In this document: positions 17,027 through 25,406 of the stretch, piece after piece
Layout of the letters: each line of letters begins with the position of its first letter
Position numbering within the stretch: position 1 is the first letter of the stretch
Source of the DNA: CAZMNY01 sp964567745
GTDB taxonomy: Bacteria; Planctomycetota; Planctomycetia; Pirellulales; Pirellulaceae
Length of the DNA: 64,000 bases
Assembly (NCBI GenBank): GCA_964567745.1
Contig: CAZMNY010000038.1
Location: 19,822-83,821 of the forward strand
Reading direction: 5' to 3'
The notes under the pieces: generated by a model
Seen by the model: only the letters and a program-made list of their open reading frames with translations
Database searches by the model: none
What the model was told of the DNA's origin: nothing
Translations under genes and position numbers: made by a program

Positions 17027-18250
17027 CTACAGCGTAGCGCGACGGCCGGTGGGGCAGACGAGCACATTCGCCATCAACAATCCGGCGGCGATGGAAGCGG
17101 CGATTAACGACATCGAGAAGACCGCGTCGATGGCTGTATTCACATCGTGGTCGAGCAGCGCTTGGAGTCCAAAGAAACCGAAACTGCCGGGCACGAGAAG
17201 CAACAATCCCGGCGCAAGCATGACCGCTGCGGGTCTTTGTCTCCATCGCGCGAATGCGTTGCTCGCGCAGCCCAGCGTAAACGCGCCGATCCATGGCGCC
17301 GCCTCGGCCGTGAACAGCAAGCCGCCCAGACGAGTGCCATAGAACGCCAGCACGCCCGCGCCGAGAATCCAAGCCAAGTCTTGCGGCCCGGCTCGAAACA
17401 GGATGCCAATGGCCAACGAAGTAATCACGAGCGAAACCAGTATCCACCACATCGAAAACGGCGCAACCAGTTCTGGCTTTGGAAGACTTAGCAGCGTTTG
17501 AATAACGGTCCGCCCGATGACAATCCCAAAGGCAAGTGTCAGGAAAGTTGCGAAAGCGCCCGCGAGTCGAGCTGAGCCGGAAGCTAGATTTTGGGTAGCG
17601 AGTTCATTGATGCCGACCGTTACGGTCAGGCCTGGGATCAACACGATCAAGCTGGCGAGCGTCGTAATTTCAATCGACAACTGAGGCAAGACCCAAGCCA
17701 TCAAACTCGCCAACACGGTCGCGCTAAAACCGGAGAGCATTTCGTTCAGATAACGGATCTCTCGACGAGCGGAACAGACGACTCCGACGAGCCCGATCCA
17801 GATGCCGATTCCAGCGGCGACTGCCGACTCGACAACCCCTCCGCCAAACAGCACTGCGGCCGTTCCAGCGATGACGCTCAACGCCCCGACATTCCACACG
17901 ACGCCGTAGCTGGTCTCCGCTCGTTCGATCTTCCCCAATTCACTCCATATCTCCTGCTCCGGCAGCCGCTTGGATTCGATCGCCAGTTGCAGTTCATGCA
18001 CGCGAGAGAGCCGAGCCAAATCGATGCTTGGCGGTGAGACACGCACCATGTGAGTTTCGCGCGGCGTTTCAAAGGAGATGAACAGCGATGTGGGAGTCGA
18101 GAAGAAACTCGCCGGCGTCCCGAGGACCTGAGACACCTTACTCATCCGCTCCTCCAACTCATGGGCCGGCATCGAACACTCGTGAAGCGCCCGAGCCAAC
18201 TCGGTGACAAGCTCAGTCGTCGACTCGCGTCGATCTTGCTTCTTATCCAC
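17027..18250 (-). CDS. Threonine/serine exporter family (ThrE) membrane protein
   Basis: The 407-residue protein has an N-terminal soluble domain (about 1-110, with PAHELEERMSKVSQVLG) followed by about ten hydrophobic segments. This is the ThrE layout, with both halves (DUF1212-like and DUF3815-like) fused. The motif IVLIPGLTVTVGINELA matches the family loop PG..L..g..El. The second half includes APGLLLLVPGS. ThrE of corynebacteria exports threonine and serine using the proton gradient; the substrate here is inferred from family only. No ATG is available. The GTG at 18250 has GAGG 6 nt upstream and is preferred over an upstream GTG at 18301. Confidence 0.82.
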   Translation of the reverse strand: MDKKQDRRESTTELVTELARALHECSMPAHELEERMSKVSQVLGTPASFFSTPTSLFISFETPRETHMVRVSPPSIDLARLSRVHELQLAIESKRLPEQEIWSELGKIERAETSYGVVWNVGALSVIAGTAAVLFGGGVVESAVAAGIGIWIGLVGVVCSARREIRYLNEMLSGFSATVLASLMAWVLPQLSIEITTLASLIVLIPGLTVTVGINELATQNLASGSARLAGAFATFLTLAFGIVIGRTVIQTLLSLPKPELVAPFSMWWILVSLVITSLAIGILFRAGPQDLAWILGAGVLAFYGTRLGGLLFTAEAAPWIGAFTLGCASNAFARWRQRPAAVMLAPGLLLLVPGSFGFFGLQALLDHDVNTAIDAVFSMSLIAASIAAGLLMANVLVCPTGRRATL

Positions 18251-18446
18251 GCCTACCTCACGGCCTCGAGCCCAAGAAATTCGTGCACAGTTGAAGATCA
18301 CGCCATGCTAGGTCATCGGGCAATTTCCCGTAATCCCCAATGCGGCGACTCGACCAATGGAACCGTCGCTGACGCGTCTGGTCGGGATGTTTGGCTTGTG
18401 ATTCGCCGAACGACACTCGTGGCTGAGGCTTCCAGGCTTCCAGCAG

Positions 18447-18776
18447 CCAACCCAGGGCGGCGTTTGCGGCTTCGCCTCAAGACTTCCCCTGGGCTGTTAT
18501 GTTGGGCCCCTTCGGGGCAACGCGCACGCGCCTGTCAAGAATCACAAGCCCAAGACGTTGGCAGGTAGCTGATGAACCTGCTTCACCGACACGGAACGAG
18601 CCCCTGGAGTCTTCGTTCCATTTTGCACTTTGCATTCTTCACTTTGCACTTTGCACTTGAACGATCGTTGGGGGCTGGGGCGGGTGGCGCGAGACCAACC
18701 CAGGGCGGCGCTTGCGGCTTCGCCTCAAGACTTCCCCTAAGCTGTTATGTTGGGCCCCACGCGCCTGTCAAGAATC
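18447..18776. repeat. Direct repeat pair A1/A2 flanking dispersed repeat copy 2
   Basis: CCAACCCAGGGCGGCG followed by TTGCGGCTTCGCCTCAAGAC, TTCCCCT and CTGTTATGTTGGGCCCC occurs at 18447-18510. It occurs again, almost unchanged, at 18695-18757. In the second copy, the segment from TTCGGGG to CAACGCGC is missing before ACGCGCCTGTCAAGAATCA. Near identity in non-coding DNA suggests a recent duplication. Confidence 0.75.
18504..18671. repeat. Dispersed intergenic repeat, copy 2 (about 170 bp)
   Basis: Counterpart of 550-724 in the same orientation. It shares GGGGCAACGCGCA, GAATCAC, GGCAGGTAGC, GAACCTG and TTCACCG, then a run of ACTTTGC units and GATCGTTGG. It does not code for a recognisable protein in any frame. 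Confidence 0.6.
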
Positions 18777-18807
18777 AGGTTGGTCCGCCAAGCGACGCCC
18801 GACAAGA

Positions 18808-18847
18808 ACGAAAAAAGCCGCTCCTGCGAAACTGCGGGAGCGGCTTT
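18808..18847 (-). terminator. Rho-independent terminator of the DUF3467 gene
   Basis: On the minus strand the sequence reads AAAGCCGCTCC, a nested GCAG-TTTC-GCAG helix, GGAGCGGCTTT and then more T residues. It begins 38 nt after the DUF3467 stop codon. Confidence 0.85.
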
Positions 18848-18884
18848 GGGTAGTTCGACGATGCGAACGAAGTAGCCAGTCGAG

Positions 18885-19247
18885 CTAGCTCTTCTTGAGT
18901 CGCTTGTTGACGTCGGTTTCCAGAACGCCGAAGACTTGCTCATGTCGTTGGATGGACATGTTGAGAGCGGCAAGCAATCGCTTGGCGGTGTAGAAGTTGA
19001 CGATGACGCGCTGAGCGACGGGGATCGGATTCTTTGGAATGCCCATCATCGGCTGGGGATTCAGACCAAAATCGATGATCAGCTCTTCCGGCGATCCGGT
19101 AACTCGGCAGAAGTTGGCGTAAGTCGCGATCACGCTGGAGTCGTCGACTTGCAGCTGTTGTTGCTGCTGTTGAGCGGGTGCTTGAGCTTGCTCTGGGGCA
19201 GCTTCTTCCGGTGCTTCAACCACTGCCGCATCATTGTCTTTTGCCAT
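18885..19247 (-). CDS. DUF3467 domain protein
   Basis: The 120-residue product starts at the ATG at 19247, which has GGAG 8 nt upstream; an upstream in-frame start at 19277 has no such support. Residues 1-45 are acidic and Ala/Gln-rich, with a run of glutamines, and probably disordered. Residues 48-117 form the DUF3467 core: YANFCRVTGSPEELIIDFG, then QRVIVNFYTAKRLLAALN and a basic tail KRLKKS. The family has no established function. The fold suggestion (a small alpha/beta protein with IIDFG and VIVNFYTAK strands) is only by eye. The gene lies 182 nt downstream of the PqqD-M50-HlyD gene on the same strand and ends in a strong terminator, so it may be the last gene of that transcription unit. 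Confidence 0.8.
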   Translation of the reverse strand: MAKDNDAAVVEAPEEAAPEQAQAPAQQQQQQLQVDDSSVIATYANFCRVTGSPEELIIDFGLNPQPMMGIPKNPIPVAQRVIVNFYTAKRLLAALNMSIQRHEQVFGVLETDVNKRLKKS

Positions 19248-19428
19248 CACTCGTTCTCCTTTGCTGAAAATCAGCATCGTGGTGCGGGCTGAAACTCAAC
19301 CCAGTCGTGAAATAAGTAAACTATAGGTTACGCCTTCTGATGAGGGCGATTTTCGCCAGGATCTCACGAGAAAGATCATCTCGGCGCCGAACGGCTAACT
19401 TCGGCGACTCAGTTTCCTCGCCGCGACC

Positions 19429-21663
19429 TTACAGTTCGAAGTGGAAGGTGCGGGCAATGTATCGGTAAAGCCGGGTGCCCAGAGGCTGCCAGCCGGTGTA
19501 AATCTTCGCTCTGCCTCTCATGCCGATTTGTACTCTCTGCCTCTCGTCTTTCAGCACAGCGGCTCGAGCTGGATAGGACGTGTGCAACGGTTTGAGCACT
19601 CCGCTTTTGTCTGTGTAAGTATCGAGTTGCCCGCCCGCTTGACTGGAGAGGTTTTGCGGGGCTTGATCGAGCGGCTCGTCTCCGATGTCCTCAATCTCTG
19701 TCGAGATCGACTTGCTTGCGTAGGAGTCCAAGAGGATCTCTACTTTCTGGCCGTTGTTGACAAAGTCGACGTCGGCCTGATCAATCACCAAGATTGCCTC
19801 AAGCTGGTCGGGGTCGCCGACAAGACACACGACATCGGTCGGCGTCAGGGCGGCATTGAGGTTCTTTTCGTCCAACGGCGTACCCGACCATGAGGCGAGT
19901 TGGCCGCGAGTCGGCGGCGAGGGTCGGTGCATGGCGGGCAGAACGATCCCGGCGATCGGCGCCGTCACATTCAGCTTGCTCACTTGCTTTTGCTTTTCGG
20001 CGAGTTGTTCTTTGGTGGTCGTCAGCATTTTTTCATACTGCTCGATTTGGCGGCCAATCTCACCTCGTTCATGTTCTTGCCGTTTGAAGTTTTCAATCTG
20101 AATCGTGAGTTGCTTGACTTGGCCGTCAAGTTCGACCACTTGAGTCTCCAGGTCGATGTTCTCCAGTTGCATCAGGCGTTGTCCCGGCTTCACCTCATCG
20201 CCAGTCTTAACTTCGATCGTCGTCACCATGCCTGGCACAGAAGCGTAAACAGCTTCCGAGTCACGGGCTTGAACGAAGAACGATGCATCGACGTGATAAG
20301 GGAGCGGAACAATAACGACGAACAGGATTGCGGCCGCTACGACACCGATCGTTGCCGCCAAACGTGGCTTCTTCACCTTGTGCATCCTCCCAGGAACATA
20401 GAAAAACTTGACTAGCTTCCAGATGGGCTGGACAACCAAGCCGAAGAGCCCGATGGCGGCGATCGTTTGGCCGATCACCTTAAGTCCATACGGTTCGAGC
20501 ACCTTGTTCATGAACATCAAAATTGAAAGAACAACAACCCAGCGGTACATGACCGCCGCAATCGTGTACAAACCGAAGAGAAAACGGTTGCTGTCGGGCA
20601 GAAACGGGTTCTCAGGTTGCTCGATTCCCAAGCAAATATCGATCATGAACCGCTTCAGCACTTCCGTCGCTTTCTGCCGCAGGTTGGGAATCTCGATGAT
20701 ATCCATCAAGATGTAATAACCGTCAAAACGCAGCAGCGGGTTTCCGTTAAACATCACCGTGCTGACTGAGCAGACGAACATCACGCTCAGACAAATATGG
20801 TTAAGCAGCCCAGGTTCACTGAACCACCAAATGAACGTGGCGAACGTGGCCAGAATGACTTCGACGTACATCCCCGCCGCCCCAATCACGACTCGATGCC
20901 ATTTGTTCGGCAGCATCCACGAGTCGGACACGTTGCAATACAGGCAGGGCGTAAAGACTAGGAACATAAAGCCCATCTCATGGCACTCACCGCCAAAATT
21001 CTTGCAGCCAAGTCCGTGACCGAACTCGTGCAGAACTTTGACTCCGCCGAGCACGATAGCCAAATAGAGCCAATTCTTCGCGCCGAAGAACTCGTGGAAC
21101 GACGGCAAGCGGGCTCGAAAGATGTCCCACTGCACGGCGATTAAGGTCAGGGCGCAAAGGCCCAAAAACATGAAGAGCAGGCCGGCCGTTTTAGTGAACA
21201 GAAACCGCGTATAGGGCATCAGAAAATCGAGAATGCGCTCCGGGTCGATTCCGCGGAATCGGACGGCGAACACATTCGAAACCTTCGCCATCAACTCTTT
21301 TCGCTTCCGTTCGTCTCGGCGTTTCTTCAGGAACTGACCCTGACCAGACGACTCGGCGATCACCAAGCCGCTCTTGTGGAGCATGCCGATGAATTGTTGA
21401 AGGTCGGCGAAGGTGATCTTTTGCGGAGTGAATTCGCGTTCGAACTTTTCCTTGATATCCTCGAGGCTCGTATTGCCGTCGAGCATTTCGAGGATCGCGT
21501 ATTCTTCTTCGTGAAAGCGAAAGTAGTTTAGCCCCACGGGCTCTTTCACAACCCAAAACGTGCGTCCGTGGTAGCGTTGCCGCTTGGACTGCAAGTCGGG
21601 CCGAGTTCGCATCGTCAGCGGACGCGAGGCAGAGCTTACAAGGCTGTCGGCGAGTGTGGCCAT
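19429..21663 (-). CDS. PqqD-like / M50 site-2-protease / HlyD fusion membrane protein
   Basis: The 744-residue protein has three parts. Residues about 35-103 resemble a PqqD winged helix (FRFHEEEYAILEMLDGNTSL and HKSGLVI), a fold that binds leader peptides in peptide-maturation systems. Residues about 150-450 are a multi-helix membrane domain with the site-2 protease signature HEFGH at 212-216 and NPLLRFDG at 308-315, so both metal-binding parts are intact. Residues about 460-740 are a HlyD-type periplasmic arm with a lipoyl half (YASVPGMVTTIEVKTGDEVK), a coiled coil (VELDGQVKQLTIQIENF) and a second lipoyl half. The architecture resembles YydH-like peptide metalloproteases of exporter operons. 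Substrate unknown. It lies 53 nt downstream of the HlyD protein gene. Confidence 0.8.
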   Translation of the reverse strand: MATLADSLVSSASRPLTMRTRPDLQSKRQRYHGRTFWVVKEPVGLNYFRFHEEEYAILEMLDGNTSLEDIKEKFEREFTPQKITFADLQQFIGMLHKSGLVIAESSGQGQFLKKRRDERKRKELMAKVSNVFAVRFRGIDPERILDFLMPYTRFLFTKTAGLLFMFLGLCALTLIAVQWDIFRARLPSFHEFFGAKNWLYLAIVLGGVKVLHEFGHGLGCKNFGGECHEMGFMFLVFTPCLYCNVSDSWMLPNKWHRVVIGAAGMYVEVILATFATFIWWFSEPGLLNHICLSVMFVCSVSTVMFNGNPLLRFDGYYILMDIIEIPNLRQKATEVLKRFMIDICLGIEQPENPFLPDSNRFLFGLYTIAAVMYRWVVVLSILMFMNKVLEPYGLKVIGQTIAAIGLFGLVVQPIWKLVKFFYVPGRMHKVKKPRLAATIGVVAAAILFVVIVPLPYHVDASFFVQARDSEAVYASVPGMVTTIEVKTGDEVKPGQRLMQLENIDLETQVVELDGQVKQLTIQIENFKRQEHERGEIGRQIEQYEKMLTTTKEQLAEKQKQVSKLNVTAPIAGIVLPAMHRPSPPTRGQLASWSGTPLDEKNLNAALTPTDVVCLVGDPDQLEAILVIDQADVDFVNNGQKVEILLDSYASKSISTEIEDIGDEPLDQAPQNLSSQAGGQLDTYTDKSGVLKPLHTSYPARAAVLKDERQRVQIGMRGRAKIYTGWQPLGTRLYRYIARTFHFEL

Positions 21664-21716
21664 GGGGTTCGCTTTGAGAGTGTGAAGTTGCTAGGGCAAA
21701 CCGAGACTGAGTTGAT

Positions 21717-22652
21717 CTACTCCTTGGGCGAATCGCCCAACTCGATATCAAGCGTGGCTTCCAAGCCCGGGCGAATGGCCCAGTAGTTGCCCGTTTTCAC
21801 GTTCTCGATTTCCACTCCAATGCGATACTTGCCGTTCGCTTCGACGAGCGGGCTGACAAAATTCACGATCCCCTTGAATTCCTTGACCCCTTCAACGCCG
21901 CAATCGACAGTGACCGTCGCCGGTCGGGCCAAAACTTGTCCAGGCGACGCTCCTTCGATTTCCTGCTCAAGGTCGCCAATGTAAACCATACCTTCGACTC
22001 GAAGACGATCCATTCGAACGATTCGCAACACAGGCTCACCCGGCTGCAGCCAATTGCCGGGGCGGCGAATGACTTGAGCAACAACGCCGTCGACGGGCGA
22101 GCGAACATCGTGACGATTGACTCGGTTCGTCGCGGCATCCAGTTCCGCGTTGCGAAGATTGTGAGTGTCCTTGGCGACTGAGTGCTGAATGATCGCCGCT
22201 TGGTGCTGCAACTCGGCTCGCTCCATCGTCAACGTCTCGCGGCGAAGCTGAGTTGTGGGAACGGTGCCGGGAGCGGCGACATTGATCGAGTTGGATTCAG
22301 CGAGTTCCGCTTTGGAAACCTCGGCGGCCTTAAACGCCGCATCGACCTCAACCGTACTCTCCGCTTGTCGCTGAGCGATCGTGACTTCGATGCCGGCGAT
22401 CGACTGGGCGGTCAACGCATCCGCTTTGTCGAGCTTGCCGAGTAGGGTGCCGGCTTGCACCTCATCGCCCTCGGTTACCATCAGCTCGTTAAGAAGGCCA
22501 GCTTCGCGAGCGGGAACATTGATGTCATCGATCAACGTCACGATGCCGCGATCAATGCGAAGTCCTTGACCGCTTGGCGGCGTCGTTGGGGCGTCGTCTT
22601 GTAGCGGTCCGGCGAGCGCTGTTGCGACAAGAGTGAGAACAAAAGCGTTCAT
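21717..22652 (-). CDS. HlyD/RND-type periplasmic adaptor protein
   Basis: The ATG at 22652 is preferred: CAGGAGT lies just upstream and a signal peptide follows (MNAFVLTLVATALAGPLQDD). The 311-residue mature-type protein has a lipoyl half (INVPAREAGLLNELMVTEGD), a helical hairpin (about 80-175), the second lipoyl half (VRSPVDGVVAQVIRRPGNWL) and a beta-barrel with DRLRVEGMVYIGD. It would sit in the periplasm as an adaptor. No ABC or RND pump gene is adjacent; instead it lies between two other HlyD-containing genes, an arrangement that suggests a mixed adaptor complex. Confidence 0.83.
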   Translation of the reverse strand: MNAFVLTLVATALAGPLQDDAPTTPPSGQGLRIDRGIVTLIDDINVPAREAGLLNELMVTEGDEVQAGTLLGKLDKADALTAQSIAGIEVTIAQRQAESTVEVDAAFKAAEVSKAELAESNSINVAAPGTVPTTQLRRETLTMERAELQHQAAIIQHSVAKDTHNLRNAELDAATNRVNRHDVRSPVDGVVAQVIRRPGNWLQPGEPVLRIVRMDRLRVEGMVYIGDLEQEIEGASPGQVLARPATVTVDCGVEGVKEFKGIVNFVSPLVEANGKYRIGVEIENVKTGNYWAIRPGLEATLDIELGDSPKE

Positions 22653-22725
22653 CGATGACTCCTGAGAAGATCTCGGTTGAGTTTGACTTAATTGAGCGAC
22701 TGTGGGCAAAACACGCATAGAGGAG

Positions 22726-24774
22726 TTAGAACAATAGGTTGGTCTGAACCCATTCGAAGACTTCGTGGAACCAGGTGTACCCGAGCGGAGCTCGACCGCA
22801 CTTGACGCCGCCAGTGACCGTGGCGCCGGGGCGTAGTTCGTGAATATCGGCCTTATCGATCTCCACTGCGATGCGGACCGAACTGCCTTCTTGCTCGTGC
22901 ATCTGAGTCGCACCGTGAACCGACTTGACCGTGCCCTTGAGCTCGATGCCCGGGTTAGTGGCGAGGATGTATTTGACGTCCAGGTCTTCCTTGATGGCGG
23001 CTTGAGCATCGCTGATGTGGCTCATTCGCCCTTCCTTCATGTAAAGCTCAAGCTCCCAATCCTGCTCGAGGTCGGCGACGGTCATCAGCACTTGGCCACG
23101 CTCGATCGAGCGGCTCTTGAGCGACTTCTCGACATCCCAGTTGATGATCACTTGTCCGTCGATCGGAGCTCGAATGATGAGGTTTTCTCGCTTCTTGAGA
23201 ACGAGCGCGAGTTGCGATTGGAGGCTGTCACGAGTCACTTTGAGTTCGCGAATTTGGCCGGCCAACTGCGTCTTCTCGAGTCGGCTGAGACTGCGGTCGC
23301 TGAGTTGTGCGCTTTGAGCTGTCGAGAGTTGTTCGATCGTTGACGCCAGAAGGCCTCGAACATCCTCCAGCTCGATTTTCAAGTCTTCGTTTTCGAGGCG
23401 AACAAGTTCGTCTCCGAATTTGACCATGACTTTGTCTTGGACAGACACCTCTTCAACCCGACCCGCCATCGAAGCGAAAACATCGCGACGAACGGTCGGC
23501 TGCAAAGTTCCTTTGGCTTTCAAGTCAAAGTCGGCTGGCACGATGAACAGGCACAACAACACAATCAATACGGCGGCCGTAATGGACAGCGTCTTCGGCA
23601 GGTTGTGAGCCTTCACGACGAAAGATAGTTTGCTGATGGCTCGCAACATGGGCATCAGGATGATGCCGTTGTGGTCGAGCGAATTCGTTAGCGATCGAGC
23701 CGCGTGCTCAAACACCAGGTCGATCCGAGGCGTCATGACTTCGGTTGGAATATCCGTTTCCAACTGTTCGATAAGCAAGGCGCCGATAATCTCGTTCGCT
23801 TCATTTGTTTCGTGAGTTTGGTCGCCGCCGCGTTCGTTGGTGCGTTCTTCAGCCGTCTTGGGGCGGCGAATCGGCAACAGCGTCAACGTCTTGGCGTACG
23901 ACTCGTCGACGTACTCGTCCAACGCTTCGCTGATTTGCGGAGGCAAATCGTCAGTGCTTCCGTAAAACCAAAGCGGCTCGCCCATCGCGGTGACTCGCGT
24001 CGCCAACTTGTTCATGGACGTGACGATATTCGAACGGTGCTCGATCGAGTCCTGCCCGCTAATCGCCTCCACCTTGCAGCGGTTGCCTCGCTTGATGGCA
24101 ACGCTAACTCGGTCGCAGCCGATCAGACGACGGCCTTCGTTGACAATCGTGTAACATGTTTCACGCGTGTCGAGACTTTCGTGAACCAGTCGAGCGAAGT
24201 GGTCGGCATTGGCCCACAACGAATGCCGGTCGCTGAAGACTTTGAGCTTCTGAGACTTCAGCCATTCGCCGGCCAGCTCGCACATTTGAACGAGGAATCG
24301 CAAGTAACCTCGCTGAGTCGCGGGCTGCGAATCGGGCCGCTGAAAGACCTCGATGACGCCCTCAACTTTGCCGTCGGCGATAAGCGGCACCAAGACGAGC
24401 AAGTAGCGAGTTGGATTGCCGCCCGCGGCTTCGTCCGATACGCCCGATGATGGCGGAATCAATTGAGGCTCACCGGTTTGCAAGACGCGGTCGAGCAACC
24501 GACGATGCTGGTCGGCGTCCTCGGATGCCGAGTCGAGCAGGGTTTCGCTCAAGTTGATTTGATATCGCAGCTCCGTGCGACGCGAGTCGTTCAATAGCCA
24601 AACAGCGCCGCCGACCGCCGCCAAGGCCGAAACGATTCGCTGCATCAACGCGGCGTAGTACTCGTCCGCGTTTAAGTCGCTCTTGGACAGCTGGGCGATC
24701 TCGCTGACCAAACCGCGAATCTGCTGTTTTGTTTGTTCGATCGTTTCTGAATTCATCGGGCGATCTGTTGACAT
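22726..24774 (-). CDS. Tandem GAF and HlyD membrane fusion protein
   Basis: The ATG at 24774 (MSTDRPMNSETIEQ) is chosen over a TTG at 24834. The 682-residue protein has two GAF-like domains (about 15-175 and 185-370). A single membrane helix follows (about 400-425, LSITAAVLIVLLCLFIVP). A HlyD-type arm comes next: VFASMAGRVEEVSVQDKVMV, a coiled coil, then IIRAPIDGQVIINWDVEK and a beta-barrel. GAF domains normally bind small ligands in the cytosol, so the layout implies a ligand-sensing cytoplasmic part attached to a periplasmic adaptor. Fusion of GAF to HlyD is uncommon outside planctomycetes as far as I know. The gene is 74 nt upstream of the HlyD gene. Confidence 0.82.
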   Translation of the reverse strand: MSTDRPMNSETIEQTKQQIRGLVSEIAQLSKSDLNADEYYAALMQRIVSALAAVGGAVWLLNDSRRTELRYQINLSETLLDSASEDADQHRRLLDRVLQTGEPQLIPPSSGVSDEAAGGNPTRYLLVLVPLIADGKVEGVIEVFQRPDSQPATQRGYLRFLVQMCELAGEWLKSQKLKVFSDRHSLWANADHFARLVHESLDTRETCYTIVNEGRRLIGCDRVSVAIKRGNRCKVEAISGQDSIEHRSNIVTSMNKLATRVTAMGEPLWFYGSTDDLPPQISEALDEYVDESYAKTLTLLPIRRPKTAEERTNERGGDQTHETNEANEIIGALLIEQLETDIPTEVMTPRIDLVFEHAARSLTNSLDHNGIILMPMLRAISKLSFVVKAHNLPKTLSITAAVLIVLLCLFIVPADFDLKAKGTLQPTVRRDVFASMAGRVEEVSVQDKVMVKFGDELVRLENEDLKIELEDVRGLLASTIEQLSTAQSAQLSDRSLSRLEKTQLAGQIRELKVTRDSLQSQLALVLKKRENLIIRAPIDGQVIINWDVEKSLKSRSIERGQVLMTVADLEQDWELELYMKEGRMSHISDAQAAIKEDLDVKYILATNPGIELKGTVKSVHGATQMHEQEGSSVRIAVEIDKADIHELRPGATVTGGVKCGRAPLGYTWFHEVFEWVQTNLLF

Positions 24775-25406
24775 TCGGAAACCTGACGCTGTTAGGGATT
24801 GAGGGCCTTCGATTGGGATCCTCGCTTTCGACAATTGAGGTTCAATCTATTTGGGCCCTGGAAAAGCGGCAACGTTTGAAAACCCGTTACGGCACGGCTT
24901 TGCAGATACAACTTCCTGCTCTGCCGACGTGCCGAGTTGTCCGCGAATTGATCCATCAACTTGCCTGGCACTGCTTGTTACTGCGTGGTGGACGGGCCTT
25001 TCGTCCTTGCTCTTTACGCACCCAGCGTGCCAGTTTCGACCCGAGCATTGGCCAGTTTTTGAGAGAATCAGCACGACCCGAACAACCGCGCCCAATGCCA
25101 TGCCCTGATCGCCCCAAACCTCCCAAACCCACAATGATAGGCGAGCTCGACTGCGCCAATTCCGATTGACTCGCGTAAGTCCCAACGACAACGTGTGGGC
25201 AAAAAACAACGATGTCGCGTTTGAACAACGTCAAGTAGGCCCGTGGCTGGGGCATCTTGGCATCTTGCCGCAGTGGCCGTTTCGGAATGGCTAACTAGCC
25301 GCCAACACCAGGCGTCACGCGGACCAGTCCACGTCGCGACACGTCCTAACGAGTATTGACTTACGTCAAACCATCACTGCGGCAGGATGCCCCAGGGAGC
25401 CACGGG
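24775..25406. other. Intergenic region between SecA-like and GAF-HlyD genes
   Basis: No convincing gene in 632 nt; small open frames here lack start signals and protein-like composition. A diverged GTGGCTGGGG element lies near 25243 with CATCTTGG repeated next to it. A promoter for the GAF-HlyD gene is expected near 24780-24900 but none stands out. Confidence 0.45.

Larger units (their letters stand above)
18251..18884. other. Repeat-rich intergenic region
   Basis: No gene is supported in 634 nt. From left to right it holds an inverted copy of the GCGTCAGCGACGGT element (about 18361-18375), a diverged GTGGCTGGGG element (18419), unit A1 (18447-18510), the long dispersed repeat copy 2 (18504-18671), unit A2 (18695-18776) and the DUF3467 terminator. 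Confidence 0.65.

Noticed and set aside
16830..17342. Plus-strand open frame with a hydrophobic N-terminus
   Set aside because: It runs through a repeat element and then antisense to the ThrE gene; it has no protein-like conservation signs.
24729..25255. Small open frames in the gap between SecA-like and GAF-HlyD genes
   Set aside because: No start signal and Pro/Arg/Ser-rich nonsense composition; overlapping frames on both strands.
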